A DNA stretch of 64,000 bases from Methylibium sp. NZG. Its GTDB lineage: Bacteria; Pseudomonadota; Gammaproteobacteria; Burkholderiales; Burkholderiaceae_C. The stretch covers positions 372,001 to 436,000 of the forward strand of contig LGRD01000002.1 of the NCBI GenBank assembly GCA_001263235.1, written 5' to 3'. The notes below the pieces were generated by a model. That model worked only from the letters and a program-made list of their open reading frames with translations, did no database searches and was not told the DNA's origin. Position 1 is the first letter of the stretch. Each line of letters starts with the position of its first letter. Below are positions 16,149-25,013 of this stretch, in pieces. The position numbers and the translations under genes were made by a program.

Positions 16149-17665
16149 GGCACGAACTCGTTCTGCCCATACCCGTGGACTTCGCTCTTGGACTTGTCAC
16201 CCGACGCAGTGCGCAGCATCAACTGAAAAATGCGCTCGCCCATCTGGTCGATGCTCGCCGACCCGTCGATCACCTCGCCGCAGTTGATGTCGATGTCGTC
16301 TTCCTGCTTGACCCACAGCGCCGTGTTGGTCGACAGCTTGAGCGACGGCGACGGCGCGCAGCCATACGCCGAGCCGCGACCGGTGGTGAAGCAGATGAGG
16401 TTGGCGCCGCCGGCCACCTGGCCGGTGGCCGACACCGGGTCGTAGCCGGGCGTGTCCATGAACACCAGGCCTTTGGCGGTGACCGGCTGGGCGTATTCGT
16501 ACACGTCCACCAAATTTGTGGTGCCGCTCTTTGCGATCGCGCCGAGCGACTTCTCCAGGATGGTCGTGAGCCCGCCCGCCTTGTTGCCGGCCGACGGGTT
16601 GTTGTCCATCTGCGCCTCCATGCGCTCGCAGTGCTGCTCCCACCAGCGGATGCGCGCGAGCAGTTTGTCTGCCACTGCGGGCGACACGGCGCGGCGCGTC
16701 AGCAGGTGTTCGCCGCCGTAGACCTCGGGCGTCTCCGACAGGATGGCGGTGCCGCCGTGGCGCACCAGCCGGTCCACCGCCGCGCCGAGCGCGGGGTTGG
16801 CGCTGATGCCGGAGTAGCCGTCGGAGCCGCCGCATTGCAAGCCGACCGTGATGTGGCTCGCACTCACCGGCTGGCGCTGCGCGCGGTTCGCTTCTTCGAG
16901 CATCCACTGCACCAGCTCGATGCCGTGCGCCACTGTCTTGCGGGTGCCGCCTGTTTCCTGGATGTTGAATGTGTGGAATTGCGTGCCGGTGCTCAGGCTT
17001 TCCTGCTCCATCAAGCCGGAAATCTGATTGGTTTCGCAGCCCAGGCCGACGACCAGGATCGACGCAAAGTTCGGGTGCCGCGCGTAACCGCCGAGCGTGC
17101 GGCGCAGCACCTGCAGCGGCTCGCCGTCGCTGGCGGTGGCGCAACCGCCGCCGTGCGTCAGCGCGACGACGCCATCGACGTTCGGGAAGGCAGCCAGCGC
17201 CTCGGGGTGGATGTCGCGCCGGAAGTGGTCGGCGATCGCGCGCGCCACGGTGGCCGAGCAGTTCACCGAGGTCAGCACGCCGATGTAGTTGCGCGTGGCC
17301 ACGCGGCCGTCGGCGCGCACGTAGCCCATGAACGTGGCGGGCGCATCGACGTACGCAGTCGGCGTGGCGCCGCGGCCGGCTTCGTGCTCGCGCGCGAAGC
17401 TGCTGAACTCCAGGTTGTGCGTGTGCACATGCTGGCCCGGCGCAATGGCGACCTTCGCGGTGCCGATGATCTGGTTGTAGCGCCGCACCGGCTGCCCGGC
17501 CGCAATCGCACGCACCGCGAGCTTGTGGCCCGGCGGCACCAGGCCGCTGACGGTCACACCCTCGCTGGCAAGCACCGTGCCACCGACGAGTTGGTGGCGT
17601 GCGATGACGACATCGTCGGCGGGGTGGATGCGGATGACGAGGTTATCGAGGGGGGTGTCGGCCAT
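16124..17665 (-). CDS. UxaA/altronate-dehydratase family enzyme
   Basis: Iron-dependent sugar-acid dehydratase family (altronate or galactarate dehydratases), which removes water to give a 2-keto-3-deoxy acid. Residues 1 to about 95 form the SAF domain (NLVIRIHPADDVVIARHQL, GHKLAVRAIAAGQPVRRYNQ). The remainder is the catalytic part with TRNYIGVLTSVNCSATVA, LTHGGGCATASDGEP, GLGCETNQISGL, GLQCGGSDGYSGISANPA and FTTGRGSAYGCAPSPSLK. Conserved cysteines in these motifs are kept. At 513 residues it is a full-length two-domain protein. The exact substrate is uncertain. It follows the FAH hydrolase gene after a 121-bp repeat-containing gap. Confidence 0.9.
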   Translation of the reverse strand: MADTPLDNLVIRIHPADDVVIARHQLVGGTVLASEGVTVSGLVPPGHKLAVRAIAAGQPVRRYNQIIGTAKVAIAPGQHVHTHNLEFSSFAREHEAGRGATPTAYVDAPATFMGYVRADGRVATRNYIGVLTSVNCSATVARAIADHFRRDIHPEALAAFPNVDGVVALTHGGGCATASDGEPLQVLRRTLGGYARHPNFASILVVGLGCETNQISGLMEQESLSTGTQFHTFNIQETGGTRKTVAHGIELVQWMLEEANRAQRQPVSASHITVGLQCGGSDGYSGISANPALGAAVDRLVRHGGTAILSETPEVYGGEHLLTRRAVSPAVADKLLARIRWWEQHCERMEAQMDNNPSAGNKAGGLTTILEKSLGAIAKSGTTNLVDVYEYAQPVTAKGLVFMDTPGYDPVSATGQVAGGANLICFTTGRGSAYGCAPSPSLKLSTNTALWVKQEDDIDINCGEVIDGSASIDQMGERIFQLMLRTASGDKSKSEVHGYGQNEFVPWQLGATM

Positions 17666-17705
17666 TTGTCAACCCTCCGGTTTGCCAGTGATCGCAAGCC
17701 ACCCT

Positions 17706-17789
17706 TCAAGCCACGACTCACGGCCGGGTTTCCCGGGCGTAGAGTTGGCGCCCCTTGGGGGCAAGAGCGCAGCGACAGGGGGGCTGTCA
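17706..17789 (-). repeat. 84-bp dispersed intergenic repeat, copy A
   Basis: An 84-bp block that ends exactly on the stop codon of the FAH-family gene. It matches 41392-41475 without gaps and with about nine differences counted by eye. Read on the minus strand it begins TGA then a C-run and TGTCGC, contains a GCCCCC-AAG-GGGCGC hairpin and a CCCGGGAAACCCGG-like palindrome. It sits inside an apparent operon rather than at its end. Confidence 0.85.
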
Positions 17790-18650
17790 TCCATCGATCA
17801 AGGCCGGGTCCCACGCATGCACCTTCTGGTGCTGCTCGCCCAGCCCGGCGATGCCGAGCTTCATCTCGTCGCCGGGCTTCAGGTACAGCGGCGGCTTCAT
17901 GCCCAGGCCCACGCCGGGCGGCGTGCCGGTGCTGATGAGGTCGCCGGGGTACAGCGTCATGAAGCGGCTGATGTAGCTCACCAGGTGAGCCACGGTGAAC
18001 ACCATCGTGCGGGTGCTGCCGTTTTGCACGCGTTTGCCGTTCAGGTCGAGCCACATCGCCAGGTTCTGCGGGTCGGGCACCTCGTCGGCCGTCACCATCC
18101 ATGGGCCGACGGGGCCGAACGTGTCGCAGCCCTTTCCCTTGTCCCACGTGCCGCTGCGCTCCAGCTGGTATTCACGTTCGGACAGGTCGTTCACCACGCA
18201 GTAGCCGGCCACGTGCTTGAGCGCGTCCGCCTCGCTCACGTAGCGCGCCTTGGAGCCGATGACCACGCCGAGTTCGACCTCCCAATCGCTCTTGACCGAG
18301 CCTTGCGGCAGCACCACGGCGTCGTTGCAGCCCATCAGCGCGCTGGTGGTCTTCATGAACAGCACCGGCTCGGCGGGAATCGGGTTGCCGGTCTCGGCTG
18401 CGTGGTCGGAGTAGTTCAGGCCGACGCAGATGAATTTGCCCATGCCGCTCCACGGCGGCGCAATGCGGCCGGGGTTGTCGACCAGCGGCAACTTTGCTGG
18501 GTCGAGCTCACGCAGGCGTTGCAAGCTGTGTGGCGACAGCGTGCTGGCCTTGATGTCGGGCAGCGCCTTGGCGAGGCTGCGGACGTGGCCCTGCGCATCG
18601 AGCAGGGCGGGCTGTTCGGCTCCTTTGGGGCCGTGGCGCATCAACTTCAT
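17787..18650 (-). CDS. Fumarylacetoacetate hydrolase family protein (diketo-deoxy-acid hydrolase-like)
   Basis: The 287-residue product is a metal-dependent C-C bond hydrolase of the FAH superfamily. The N-terminal part holds MKLMRHGPKGAEQPALLD. The catalytic domain starts KFICVGLNYSDHAAE and has the metal-binding acidic residues in DWEVELGVVIG, then GYCVVNDLSEREYQLE, KGCDTFGPVGPW and GDLISTGTPPGVGLGM. This subfamily includes 2,4-diketo-3-deoxy-L-fuconate hydrolase and similar enzymes of non-phosphorylating sugar-acid routes. That role fits the adjacent SMP-30 and SDR genes, but the family also includes enzymes for other acylpyruvates. Confidence 0.87.
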   Translation of the reverse strand: MKLMRHGPKGAEQPALLDAQGHVRSLAKALPDIKASTLSPHSLQRLRELDPAKLPLVDNPGRIAPPWSGMGKFICVGLNYSDHAAETGNPIPAEPVLFMKTTSALMGCNDAVVLPQGSVKSDWEVELGVVIGSKARYVSEADALKHVAGYCVVNDLSEREYQLERSGTWDKGKGCDTFGPVGPWMVTADEVPDPQNLAMWLDLNGKRVQNGSTRTMVFTVAHLVSYISRFMTLYPGDLISTGTPPGVGLGMKPPLYLKPGDEMKLGIAGLGEQHQKVHAWDPALIDG

Positions 18651-18728
18651 GGGTGTCTTTCCGGATCGGGTGTGTGGAGTCGGTTTGGAACTGTTGAACG
18701 AGAAATACGAAGGACAGGTGCAAGCGTA

Positions 18729-19655
18729 TCAAAGCCCGTTCGTCTTCAGAACCAGCGAGTACAACGAACTCGAAGCACAGATGAACAAGCGGTTGCGCTT
18801 CGGGCCGCCGAAGCAGACGTTGGCCACCGTTTCGGGGAGGCGGATCTTGCCGATCAGCCGCCCGTCGGGCGCGTACGCATGCACACCGTCGTGCGCGCTG
18901 CACCACAGGCGCCCAGCGCGGTCGAGCCGAAAGCCGTCGAACAACCCGCTGGTGCAAGTGGCGAACAGCGTGCCGTCTTCGAGCCGGCGGCCGTCGCTGC
19001 TCACCTTGAAGCGGCGGATGTGTCGCGGCCCGTCGGGGTCGTGGCTGGCGCCGGTGTCGGCGATGTAGAGCAGCGACTCGTCGGGCGAAAACGCCAGGCC
19101 GTTGGGCTTGACGAAATCGTCGGTCACTTTGTCGACTGCGCCTGTGGCCGGGTCGATGCGGTAGACGTGGCAGCCGCCGATCTCGCTCTCGGCCGGCGCG
19201 CCTTCGTAGTCGGACAAGATGCCGTAGCTCGGGTCGGTGAACCAGATCGAACCGTCGGAGCGCACCACCACGTCGTTCGGCGAATTCAGGCGCTTGCCCT
19301 GCCAGCGGTCGGCCAGCACGGTGATGCGGCCGTCGTGCTCGGTGCGGGTGACGCGGCGCGCCAGGTGCTCGCAGGTGACGAGCCGGCCCTCGCGGTCCAC
19401 CGTGTTGCCGTTGGAGTTGTTCGAGTCCTCGCGGAACACGCCGGTCGTGCCGTTGAGCTCGTCGAACTTCATGATGCGGTTGTTCGGAATGTCCGACCAC
19501 ACCAGCGTGCGGTGGGCCGCAAACCACGCCGGCCCCTCGCACCAGCGGCCGCCAGTCCACACGCGTTGCACGCGCTCGGGGCCGGCCAGCAGGCTGGCGA
19601 ACTCGCGGTCCAGGATGTCGAGGCCGGTGCCTTCGAGGGTTCCGAACGGGGGCAT
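18729..19655 (-). CDS. SMP-30/gluconolactonase-family sugar lactonase
   Basis: Six-bladed beta-propeller hydrolase that opens sugar-acid lactones with a divalent metal. Characteristic segments are ERVQRVWTGGRWCEGPAWF, LVWSDIPNNRIMKFDE, NGNTVDREGRLVTCEH, LNSPNDVVVRSDGSIWFTDP and KPNGLAFSPDESLLYIADTG. The acidic metal ligands in CEGPAW, SPND and PDES-type loops are retained. There is no signal peptide, so it is cytoplasmic. The 308-residue length is normal. It lies between the SDR and FAH genes in the same orientation and would supply the free acid for the dehydratase. Confidence 0.9.
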   Translation of the reverse strand: MPPFGTLEGTGLDILDREFASLLAGPERVQRVWTGGRWCEGPAWFAAHRTLVWSDIPNNRIMKFDELNGTTGVFREDSNNSNGNTVDREGRLVTCEHLARRVTRTEHDGRITVLADRWQGKRLNSPNDVVVRSDGSIWFTDPSYGILSDYEGAPAESEIGGCHVYRIDPATGAVDKVTDDFVKPNGLAFSPDESLLYIADTGASHDPDGPRHIRRFKVSSDGRRLEDGTLFATCTSGLFDGFRLDRAGRLWCSAHDGVHAYAPDGRLIGKIRLPETVANVCFGGPKRNRLFICASSSLYSLVLKTNGL

Positions 19656-19741
19656 GAAGAGTGTCTCCGGGTACTGCCGGCCGGGCCAGCGCTGGGTGCG
19701 GATTTTGAAGGCCGCGGTGGCCGCGGTGGCCCTGGCGATGC

Positions 19742-20509
19742 TCAGTTCGACAAACCGCCGTCGATCAACTGCGAGGTGCCGGTGGTGAAGGCCGACTCGT
19801 CGGACGCCAGGTACACCGCCAGCGCCGCCACCTCGGTGGTGGTGCCCAGCCGGCCCATCGGCTGGCGGCCGACGAACATCGCCTCGACCTGCGCGGTGGT
19901 TTGCCCGCTGGCCTTGGCCTGCTCGGCAATGCGCTCGCGCAGCGACGGCGACTCGACCGTGCCCGGGCAGATGGCATTGCAGCGGATGCCGCGCAAGATG
20001 AAGTCGGCCGCCACCGCCTTGGTCAGCCCGATCACGGCCGCCTTGGAGGCACCGTAGACGAACCGGTTCGGGATGCCCTTGATGCTGCCCGCCACCGACG
20101 CGATGTTGATGATCGAGCCGCCGCCTTGCGCCAGCATGCCCGGCAGCACGGCGCGGATGGTGCGGTACATCGAGCGGGCATTGAGGTTGAACGCGAAGTC
20201 CCAGTCGGCCTCGTTGCAGTCGAGGATGCTGCCCGCATGCACGAAGCCGGCGGCGTTGAACAGCACCTGCACCGGGCCCGCCTCGGCTTCAATGGTGGCG
20301 ACGATCGCCTTGATCGCGTCGGCGTCGGTCACGTCGAGCCGCTTCGCGGTGATGCCGGGCACGGCGTTCAACTCGTCGAGTGCGGCGGTGTTGATGTCGG
20401 TCGCGAACACGCGTGCGCCTTCGCGCGCGAAGGCCTCGGCGGTGGCGCGGCCGATGCCTTGCCCCGCCGCCGTCACCAGGGCGGTCTTGCCGTTCAGTCG
20501 CTTGCTCAT
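19742..20509 (-). CDS. SDR-family oxidoreductase (2-keto-3-deoxy-sugar-acid dehydrogenase-like)
   Basis: Classical short-chain dehydrogenase of 255 residues: cofactor motif TAAGQGIG near residue 15, a D at the end of beta-2 (ATDIN, favouring NAD), FNAAGF, the catalytic Ser in INIASVAGS, and YGASK with Tyr and Lys. The C-terminal part ends ASDESAFTTGTSQLIDGGLSN. The start MSKRLNGKTALVTA is clear. The longer upstream frame is non-coding. It is the first gene of the minus-strand SDR/SMP-30/FAH/UxaA run. The subgroup includes 2-keto-3-deoxy-L-fuconate dehydrogenases, but many SDRs look alike, so the substrate is an inference. Confidence 0.88.
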   Translation of the reverse strand: MSKRLNGKTALVTAAGQGIGRATAEAFAREGARVFATDINTAALDELNAVPGITAKRLDVTDADAIKAIVATIEAEAGPVQVLFNAAGFVHAGSILDCNEADWDFAFNLNARSMYRTIRAVLPGMLAQGGGSIINIASVAGSIKGIPNRFVYGASKAAVIGLTKAVAADFILRGIRCNAICPGTVESPSLRERIAEQAKASGQTTAQVEAMFVGRQPMGRLGTTTEVAALAVYLASDESAFTTGTSQLIDGGLSN

Positions 20510-20668
20510 GGGGTCGCTCCGGGTCAGGTGGCCTGACCAATCGCCGGCACGATAGGGGGGGGCCTGCCGAGCGTCAATCGTGGGAAAACCCGTTGGCGGC
20601 GCAGCGAGCGAGGCAACGTTGGCCTTCACAATCACGCCTTCGAGCAGCAACGGATGGAGGGGCGCAGC

Positions 20669-21460
20669 ATGGTCAAGCGATGGGTGCGGTTTGCGCACGC
20701 GGGCACGCAAGGCGCGGGTGCGAGCGCGGGTGCCTGTTTCGGCACGCTCGAAGCCGATCAGGTCCACGAACACCGCGGCACGATGTTCGATTCCCCCGAG
20801 CCCACCGGGCTGGTGCTGCCGCTGGCCGACGTGACGCTGCTGGCCCCCACGCAGCCCAGCAAGGTGGTCGCGCTGTGGAACAACTTCCGCGCACTGGGCG
20901 ACAAGCTCGGCCTGTCGGCGCCGCCCGAGCCGCTGTACTTCCTCAAGTCACCCAACTCGTTCCTGAACCCAGGCGAGACCATCGTCAAGCCAGCGGGCGA
21001 CGGCAAGGTGGTGTTCGAGGGCGAACTCGGCATCGTCATCGGCACACTGTGCAAAGGCGTGAGCGAAGCGGCGGCGATGGCGCATGTGTTCGGCTACACC
21101 TGCGCGAACGACGTGACCGCTGCCGATGAGTTGAACCGCGACCCCAGCTTTGCCCAGTGGGTGCGCTCCAAAGGTCACGACACGTTCTGCCCCTTTGGCC
21201 CCGCCGTGGCCACAGGGCTGGACCCGGCGACGCTGGTGGTCAAGACCACGCTGAACGGCAGCGTGCGGCAAGACTACCCGGTCAGCGACATGCGCTTCAC
21301 CGTGGCGCAACTCGTCAGCATGATCTCGCAGGACATGACGCTGCTGCCGGGCGACATCATCCTGTGCGGCACCTCGGTCGGCGTGGGCTCGATGAAGCCG
21401 GGCAGCACCGTCGAGGTCCACATCGACGGCATCGGCACGCTGGTCAATCGTTTCGAATGA
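20669..21460 (+). CDS. Second fumarylacetoacetate hydrolase family protein
   Basis: A 263-residue FAH-fold protein of a different subgroup from the one at 17.8 kb: KVVALWNNFRALGDKLGL, FLKSPNSFLNPGETIV, the metal-binding VFEGELGIVIG, TCANDVTAADELNRDPSF, KGHDTFCPFGPAVATGL and GDIILCGTSVGVGSMKPG. The ATG at 20669 is preferred because GGAGGGG (20655-20661) gives it a proper ribosome-binding site. The in-frame ATG at 20654 overlaps that site. It diverges from the SDR gene over about 160 bp, the likely regulatory region for both directions. No regulator gene lies nearby. Confidence 0.85.
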   Translation: MVKRWVRFAHAGTQGAGASAGACFGTLEADQVHEHRGTMFDSPEPTGLVLPLADVTLLAPTQPSKVVALWNNFRALGDKLGLSAPPEPLYFLKSPNSFLNPGETIVKPAGDGKVVFEGELGIVIGTLCKGVSEAAAMAHVFGYTCANDVTAADELNRDPSFAQWVRSKGHDTFCPFGPAVATGLDPATLVVKTTLNGSVRQDYPVSDMRFTVAQLVSMISQDMTLLPGDIILCGTSVGVGSMKPGSTVEVHIDGIGTLVNRFE

Positions 21461-21511
21461 AGCGCAGCCGCTGCGTCTGGGATTTCCTCATCACCTCGGA
21501 GTTGTGACCTC

Positions 21512-22522
21512 ATGAAAATCGCAATCATCGGCGCAGGCGCCATCGGCGGCTACGTTGGCGTAAAGCTCGCGCTGGCGGGTGAAGACGTGACCTTCATCGT
21601 GCGCGGCGCCAACCTGGAAGCCATCCGCAAGAACGGCATGAAGCTCGTCAACCACGACGGCACCGAGCAGGTGGCACGCAACGTGCGCGCCACCAACAAC
21701 TATGCTGAGGCTGGCGTGCAGGACATCCTGATCCTGGCCATGAAGGCGCACCAGCTCGAAGCCGTGGCCAACGACGTGCCCCAGCTCGTGGGGCCGAACA
21801 CCCGCATCGTGACGATGCAGAACGGCGTGCCGTACTGGTACTTCCACAAGCACGGCGGCGCACTCGCCGGCACGCGCTTGCAAAGCGTGGACCCGACCGG
21901 GCTGATCGGCGAAAAGATTCCCGCGTCGCACGTGATCGGCTGCGTGGTGTATCCCGCGTCAGAGCTGGTGGAACCCGGCGTGGTGCACCACATCGAGGGC
22001 GACCGCTTCCCGGTCGGCGAACTTGACGGCAGCACGTCCGAGCGCGTCACGTCCGTGTCCGAGGTGTTCACCAAGGCCGGCTTCAAGGCGCCGGTGCTCG
22101 ACAACATCCGCTCCGAGATCTGGCTCAAGCTGTGGGGCAACCTCACGTTTAACCCGATCAGCGCGCTGTCGCACTCGACGCTGGTGGACATCTGCCAGTA
22201 CCCGCTCACGCGCGAACTCGCTGCGAACATGATGACCGAGGCGCAGGCCGTGGCCAACAAGCTCGGCATCACCTTCCGCGTGACGATCGACAAGCGCATC
22301 GGCGGCGCGGAGAAGGTCGGCAAGCACAAGACCTCGATGCTGCAAGACGTGGAAGCCGGCCGCGCGCCGGAGATCGACGCGCTCGTCGGCTCGGTGGTCG
22401 AACTCGGCAAGCTGACCGACACGCCCACGCCGCACATCAACGCGACCTACGCGCTGGTGAAGCTGCTGGCCAAGACGATGGACGAGGAGAAGGGCCGGGT
22501 GAAGATGGCGGCGGCGGGCTGA
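21512..22522 (+). CDS. Ketopantoate reductase family protein (PanE/ApbA-like)
   Basis: NADP-dependent 2-keto-acid reductase family. The N-terminus holds the dinucleotide-binding MKIAIIGAGAIGGYVGVKLA. The nicotinamide loop is MQNGVPYWYF. The C-terminal domain has the catalytic Lys and partner Asn in EIWLKLWGNLTFNPISALS, and the acid/Ser pocket around KTSMLQDVEAGRAPEIDAL. At 336 residues it is longer than classical PanE (about 300), as in many paralogues not used for pantothenate. It is 51 bp downstream of the FAH gene and likely shares its transcript, which suggests a catabolic 2-keto-acid substrate. Confidence 0.87.
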   Translation: MKIAIIGAGAIGGYVGVKLALAGEDVTFIVRGANLEAIRKNGMKLVNHDGTEQVARNVRATNNYAEAGVQDILILAMKAHQLEAVANDVPQLVGPNTRIVTMQNGVPYWYFHKHGGALAGTRLQSVDPTGLIGEKIPASHVIGCVVYPASELVEPGVVHHIEGDRFPVGELDGSTSERVTSVSEVFTKAGFKAPVLDNIRSEIWLKLWGNLTFNPISALSHSTLVDICQYPLTRELAANMMTEAQAVANKLGITFRVTIDKRIGGAEKVGKHKTSMLQDVEAGRAPEIDALVGSVVELGKLTDTPTPHINATYALVKLLAKTMDEEKGRVKMAAAG

Positions 22523-22537
22523 ACCGTAACGATCCTC

Positions 22538-22586
22538 CGGTCGGGCTGAGCTTGTCGAAGCCCTTCGACAGGCTCAGGGCGAACGG
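22538..22586. repeat. REP-like palindrome / bidirectional terminator
   Basis: A near-perfect inverted repeat, with arms built on GCTGAGCTTGTCGAAG and CTTCGACAGGCTCAG and flanked by CCG(G/T)TCG and CGAACGG. It sits between the convergent reductase and glucokinase genes. Sequences of this type are widely dispersed in high-GC proteobacteria. Here it probably forms a strong stem-loop ending both transcripts. Confidence 0.8.
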
Positions 22587-22616
22587 TTGCTCCTCGCCCG
22601 CTGGATGCAAGCCTGG

Positions 22617-23711
22617 TCAGGCAAAGCGGTTCAACGCACTCGCCGCGCCGCGCAGCGCAGGCGATTGCTCTGCGTGGATGACGAACACCGGGATCGTGCC
22701 GAGGAAGGCGCTGAACCGGCCCTTGGACTCGAAGCGCTCACGGAACGGCGAGCGCGCGAACGCATCGCCCAACCGCGGCACGATGCCGCCGCCGATGTAG
22801 ACACCGCCGCGCGCGCCGAGCGTGAGTGCCAGATTGCCGGCGGCGGTGCCGAGGAAGGCGCACATCAGGTTCACGGCTTCGGCGCTTCGGGCGTCGCCCC
22901 GCTGCAACGCGGCGTGGGTGATGCTGGCGGCATCGATTTCGCCGGGCGCTGCGGCCGTCGCAGCGCGCGTGGCTTCGTCGGCGGCTGCTCTTGGGGTTTC
23001 TTCTGCTGCGTTGTTGCCGCCCGCGTTCGGCGCCTCGTTCGCGGCATCGAGCGCCCCCAGTGCACGGTAGATGTCGACCAGCCCCTGGCCGCTCACCGCC
23101 CGCTCAGCCGACGCGTGGCCGTGCAACGAGCCGATCCACGCGAGCACCGCGTGCTCGCGTGGCGTGCGGCCAGCGAGCGTCACGTGACCGCCCTCGCCTT
23201 GCAGCGGCGCCCAGCCACCGGCGCCGTCGGGCAACAGGCCCGACACGCCCAGGCCGGTGCCGGGCCCGATCAACCCGATCGCCGTGCCCGGCGCCGCCGC
23301 GCCGCCGCCGACCTGACGCAGCTCGGTTGCCTTCAAGGTCGGCAACGCAAGCGCCAACGCGGTGAAGTCGTTCAACACACGCAATCGCTCGAAGCCGAAC
23401 TGCGCCTTCAGCCCGGCGATGGAAAAGCTCCAGTGGTGGTTGGTCATCTGGACCAAGTCGCCGACCACCGGGTTGGCGATCGCGATCGCGCAGTCGCGTG
23501 GCGCGGCGCGGCCGGCGCGTCCCAGGTACGCAGTGATCGCATCAGCAAGCCGCTCGTGCTCGGCGCACGGCAGCGTGAGCACGTCGCCGATCGGTGCGTC
23601 TGGCCCGTCTTGCCACGCAAAGCGCGCGTTGGTGCCGCCGACGTCGGCGAGCATCCGCGGGCGGAGCTCAGCTGGCCCGGGCTCGCTCACGGTGAAGCCT
23701 CTTGTGCACAT
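22617..23711 (-). CDS. glk: Glucokinase
   Basis: ATP-dependent glucose phosphorylation (ROK-unrelated bacterial Glk family). Visible motifs are the phosphate loop ADVGGTNARFAW, CAIAIANPVVGD, the substrate region FERLRVLNDFTALALALP, GPGTGLGVSGLLP and GEGGHVTLA, plus the C-terminal GARGGVYIGGGIVPRLG. At 364 residues it is longer than usual, owing to an Ala/Asn/Glu-rich insert (near 22960-23060) between YRALGALD and ITHAALQRGD. The first 20 residues before MLADVGG are of doubtful use, and a GTG at about 23690 could be the true start. No sugar transporter is adjacent. Confidence 0.9.
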   Translation of the reverse strand: MCTRGFTVSEPGPAELRPRMLADVGGTNARFAWQDGPDAPIGDVLTLPCAEHERLADAITAYLGRAGRAAPRDCAIAIANPVVGDLVQMTNHHWSFSIAGLKAQFGFERLRVLNDFTALALALPTLKATELRQVGGGAAAPGTAIGLIGPGTGLGVSGLLPDGAGGWAPLQGEGGHVTLAGRTPREHAVLAWIGSLHGHASAERAVSGQGLVDIYRALGALDAANEAPNAGGNNAAEETPRAAADEATRAATAAAPGEIDAASITHAALQRGDARSAEAVNLMCAFLGTAAGNLALTLGARGGVYIGGGIVPRLGDAFARSPFRERFESKGRFSAFLGTIPVFVIHAEQSPALRGAASALNRFA

Positions 23712-23923
23712 CGGCCGGCGGCGAGACCGCGGGTCGTTGGCTGGCGGTCATGGCATGACATCTGGGCGATCAACGGTTCGAGCGATGTGGTCGGAGTGTG
23801 CCTTAAGGCAGCCAGCGACCGGCCGACCGCTGAGCCGGCTTTTCAGCCCGGAGCGAAGGGGTCGAGGACTTTGGCAACGGCCGACGCGAAATGCACCAAG
23901 AGCAACGGCCTCCCCGCCCCGAC

Positions 23924-25012
23924 TCAAATCACCTTTGCCGCCCGCAACTCGTCCAGCTGCGCCTGCCCGTAGTCCAGCAACTCGCCCAGCACCTCGTCGG
24001 TGTGCTCGCCCAGCAGCGGCGAGCGGGTCACGTCGGTCGGGCTGTCGGACAGCTTGATCGGGTTGCCGACGCTCAGGTACTTGCCACGCTTCGGGTGATC
24101 GACCTCGACGATGGTGCCGGTGGCGCGCAGGCCCTCGTCGGCGGCGATCTCCTTCATCGACAGGATCGGGCCGCACGGGATGTCGAACTTGTTCAGGATG
24201 TCCATGGCCTCGAACTTGTCCTTGGTCATCGTCCACTGCTCGATGCGCGCAAAGATGGGCTTCAAGTGCAGCAGCCGCGCGGCGGGCGTGGCGTAGGCCT
24301 CGTCGGTGATCCAGCCTTCTTCGCCGATCACCTTGCACACCGCCGGCCACACTGCCGCTTGCGTGATGAAGTAGATGTAGGCGTTCGGGTCGGTCTCCCA
24401 GCCCTTGCACTTCAAGATCCATCCCGGCTGGCCGCCGCCGGAGGCATTGCCGGCGCGCGGCACGGCCTCGTGGAACTTGCCGTCGGGGTACTGCGGGTAC
24501 TCGTGCATCGTGCCGGTGCGGTCCAGGCGCTGCTGGTCGCGCAGCTTCACGCGGCACAGGTTGAGCACGCCGTCCTGCATCGCGGCCAGCACCTTCTGGC
24601 CGCGGCCGGTGGTGTTGCGCTGGTAGAGCGCGGCGACGATGCCCAGGGCCAGGTGCAGGCCGGTGCCGCTGTCGCCGATCTGCGCGCCGGTGACGAGCGG
24701 CGGGCCGTCGTCGAAGCCAGTGGTCGAGGCCGCGCCGCCAGCGCATTGGGCGACGTTTTCGTAGACCTTGCAGTCTTCGTACTTGCCGGGCCCGAAGCCC
24801 TTGACCGACGCCACGATCATGCGCGGGTTGAGCTCGTTGATGCGCTCCCAGCTGAAGCCCATGCGGTCGAGCGCGCCAGGGGCGAAGTTTTCGACCAGCA
24901 CGTCGCACTTCTTGATCAGCCGCTCAAGAACCTCCTTGCCCTTCGGGTCCTTGGTGTTGACGGTGATCGAGCGCTTGTTGTGGTTCAGCATCGTGAAAAT
25001 GAAGTTGCGCGG
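23924..25012 (-). pseudogene. CoA-transferase family III (formyl-CoA transferase-like), N-terminus missing
   Basis: The readable frame matches the family from [17 protein letters not shown] onward: [67 protein letters not shown] and [15 protein letters not shown]. Full-length members (about 415-425 residues) carry a further 55 or so N-terminal residues with the catalytic-region opening LEGVRVLDLT-type motif. Here that part is absent. Upstream sequence on this strand is instead the antisense of yciB. The first residues of the open frame (before about FIFTM) therefore probably derive from the junction. Without its N-terminal Rossmann strand the product should be inactive. Confidence 0.8.
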
Positions 25013-25013
25013 C

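Noticed and set aside
17523-20057. An 844-codon plus-strand open frame over the UxaA-SDR region
   Set aside because: Opposite-strand shadow of recognised enzymes; no motif, composition typical of antisense frames.
23712-23923. A gene or RNA in the 212-bp gap between glk and the CoA-transferase
   Set aside because: No cloverleaf, hairpin with T-run or open frame with good codon bias was seen.
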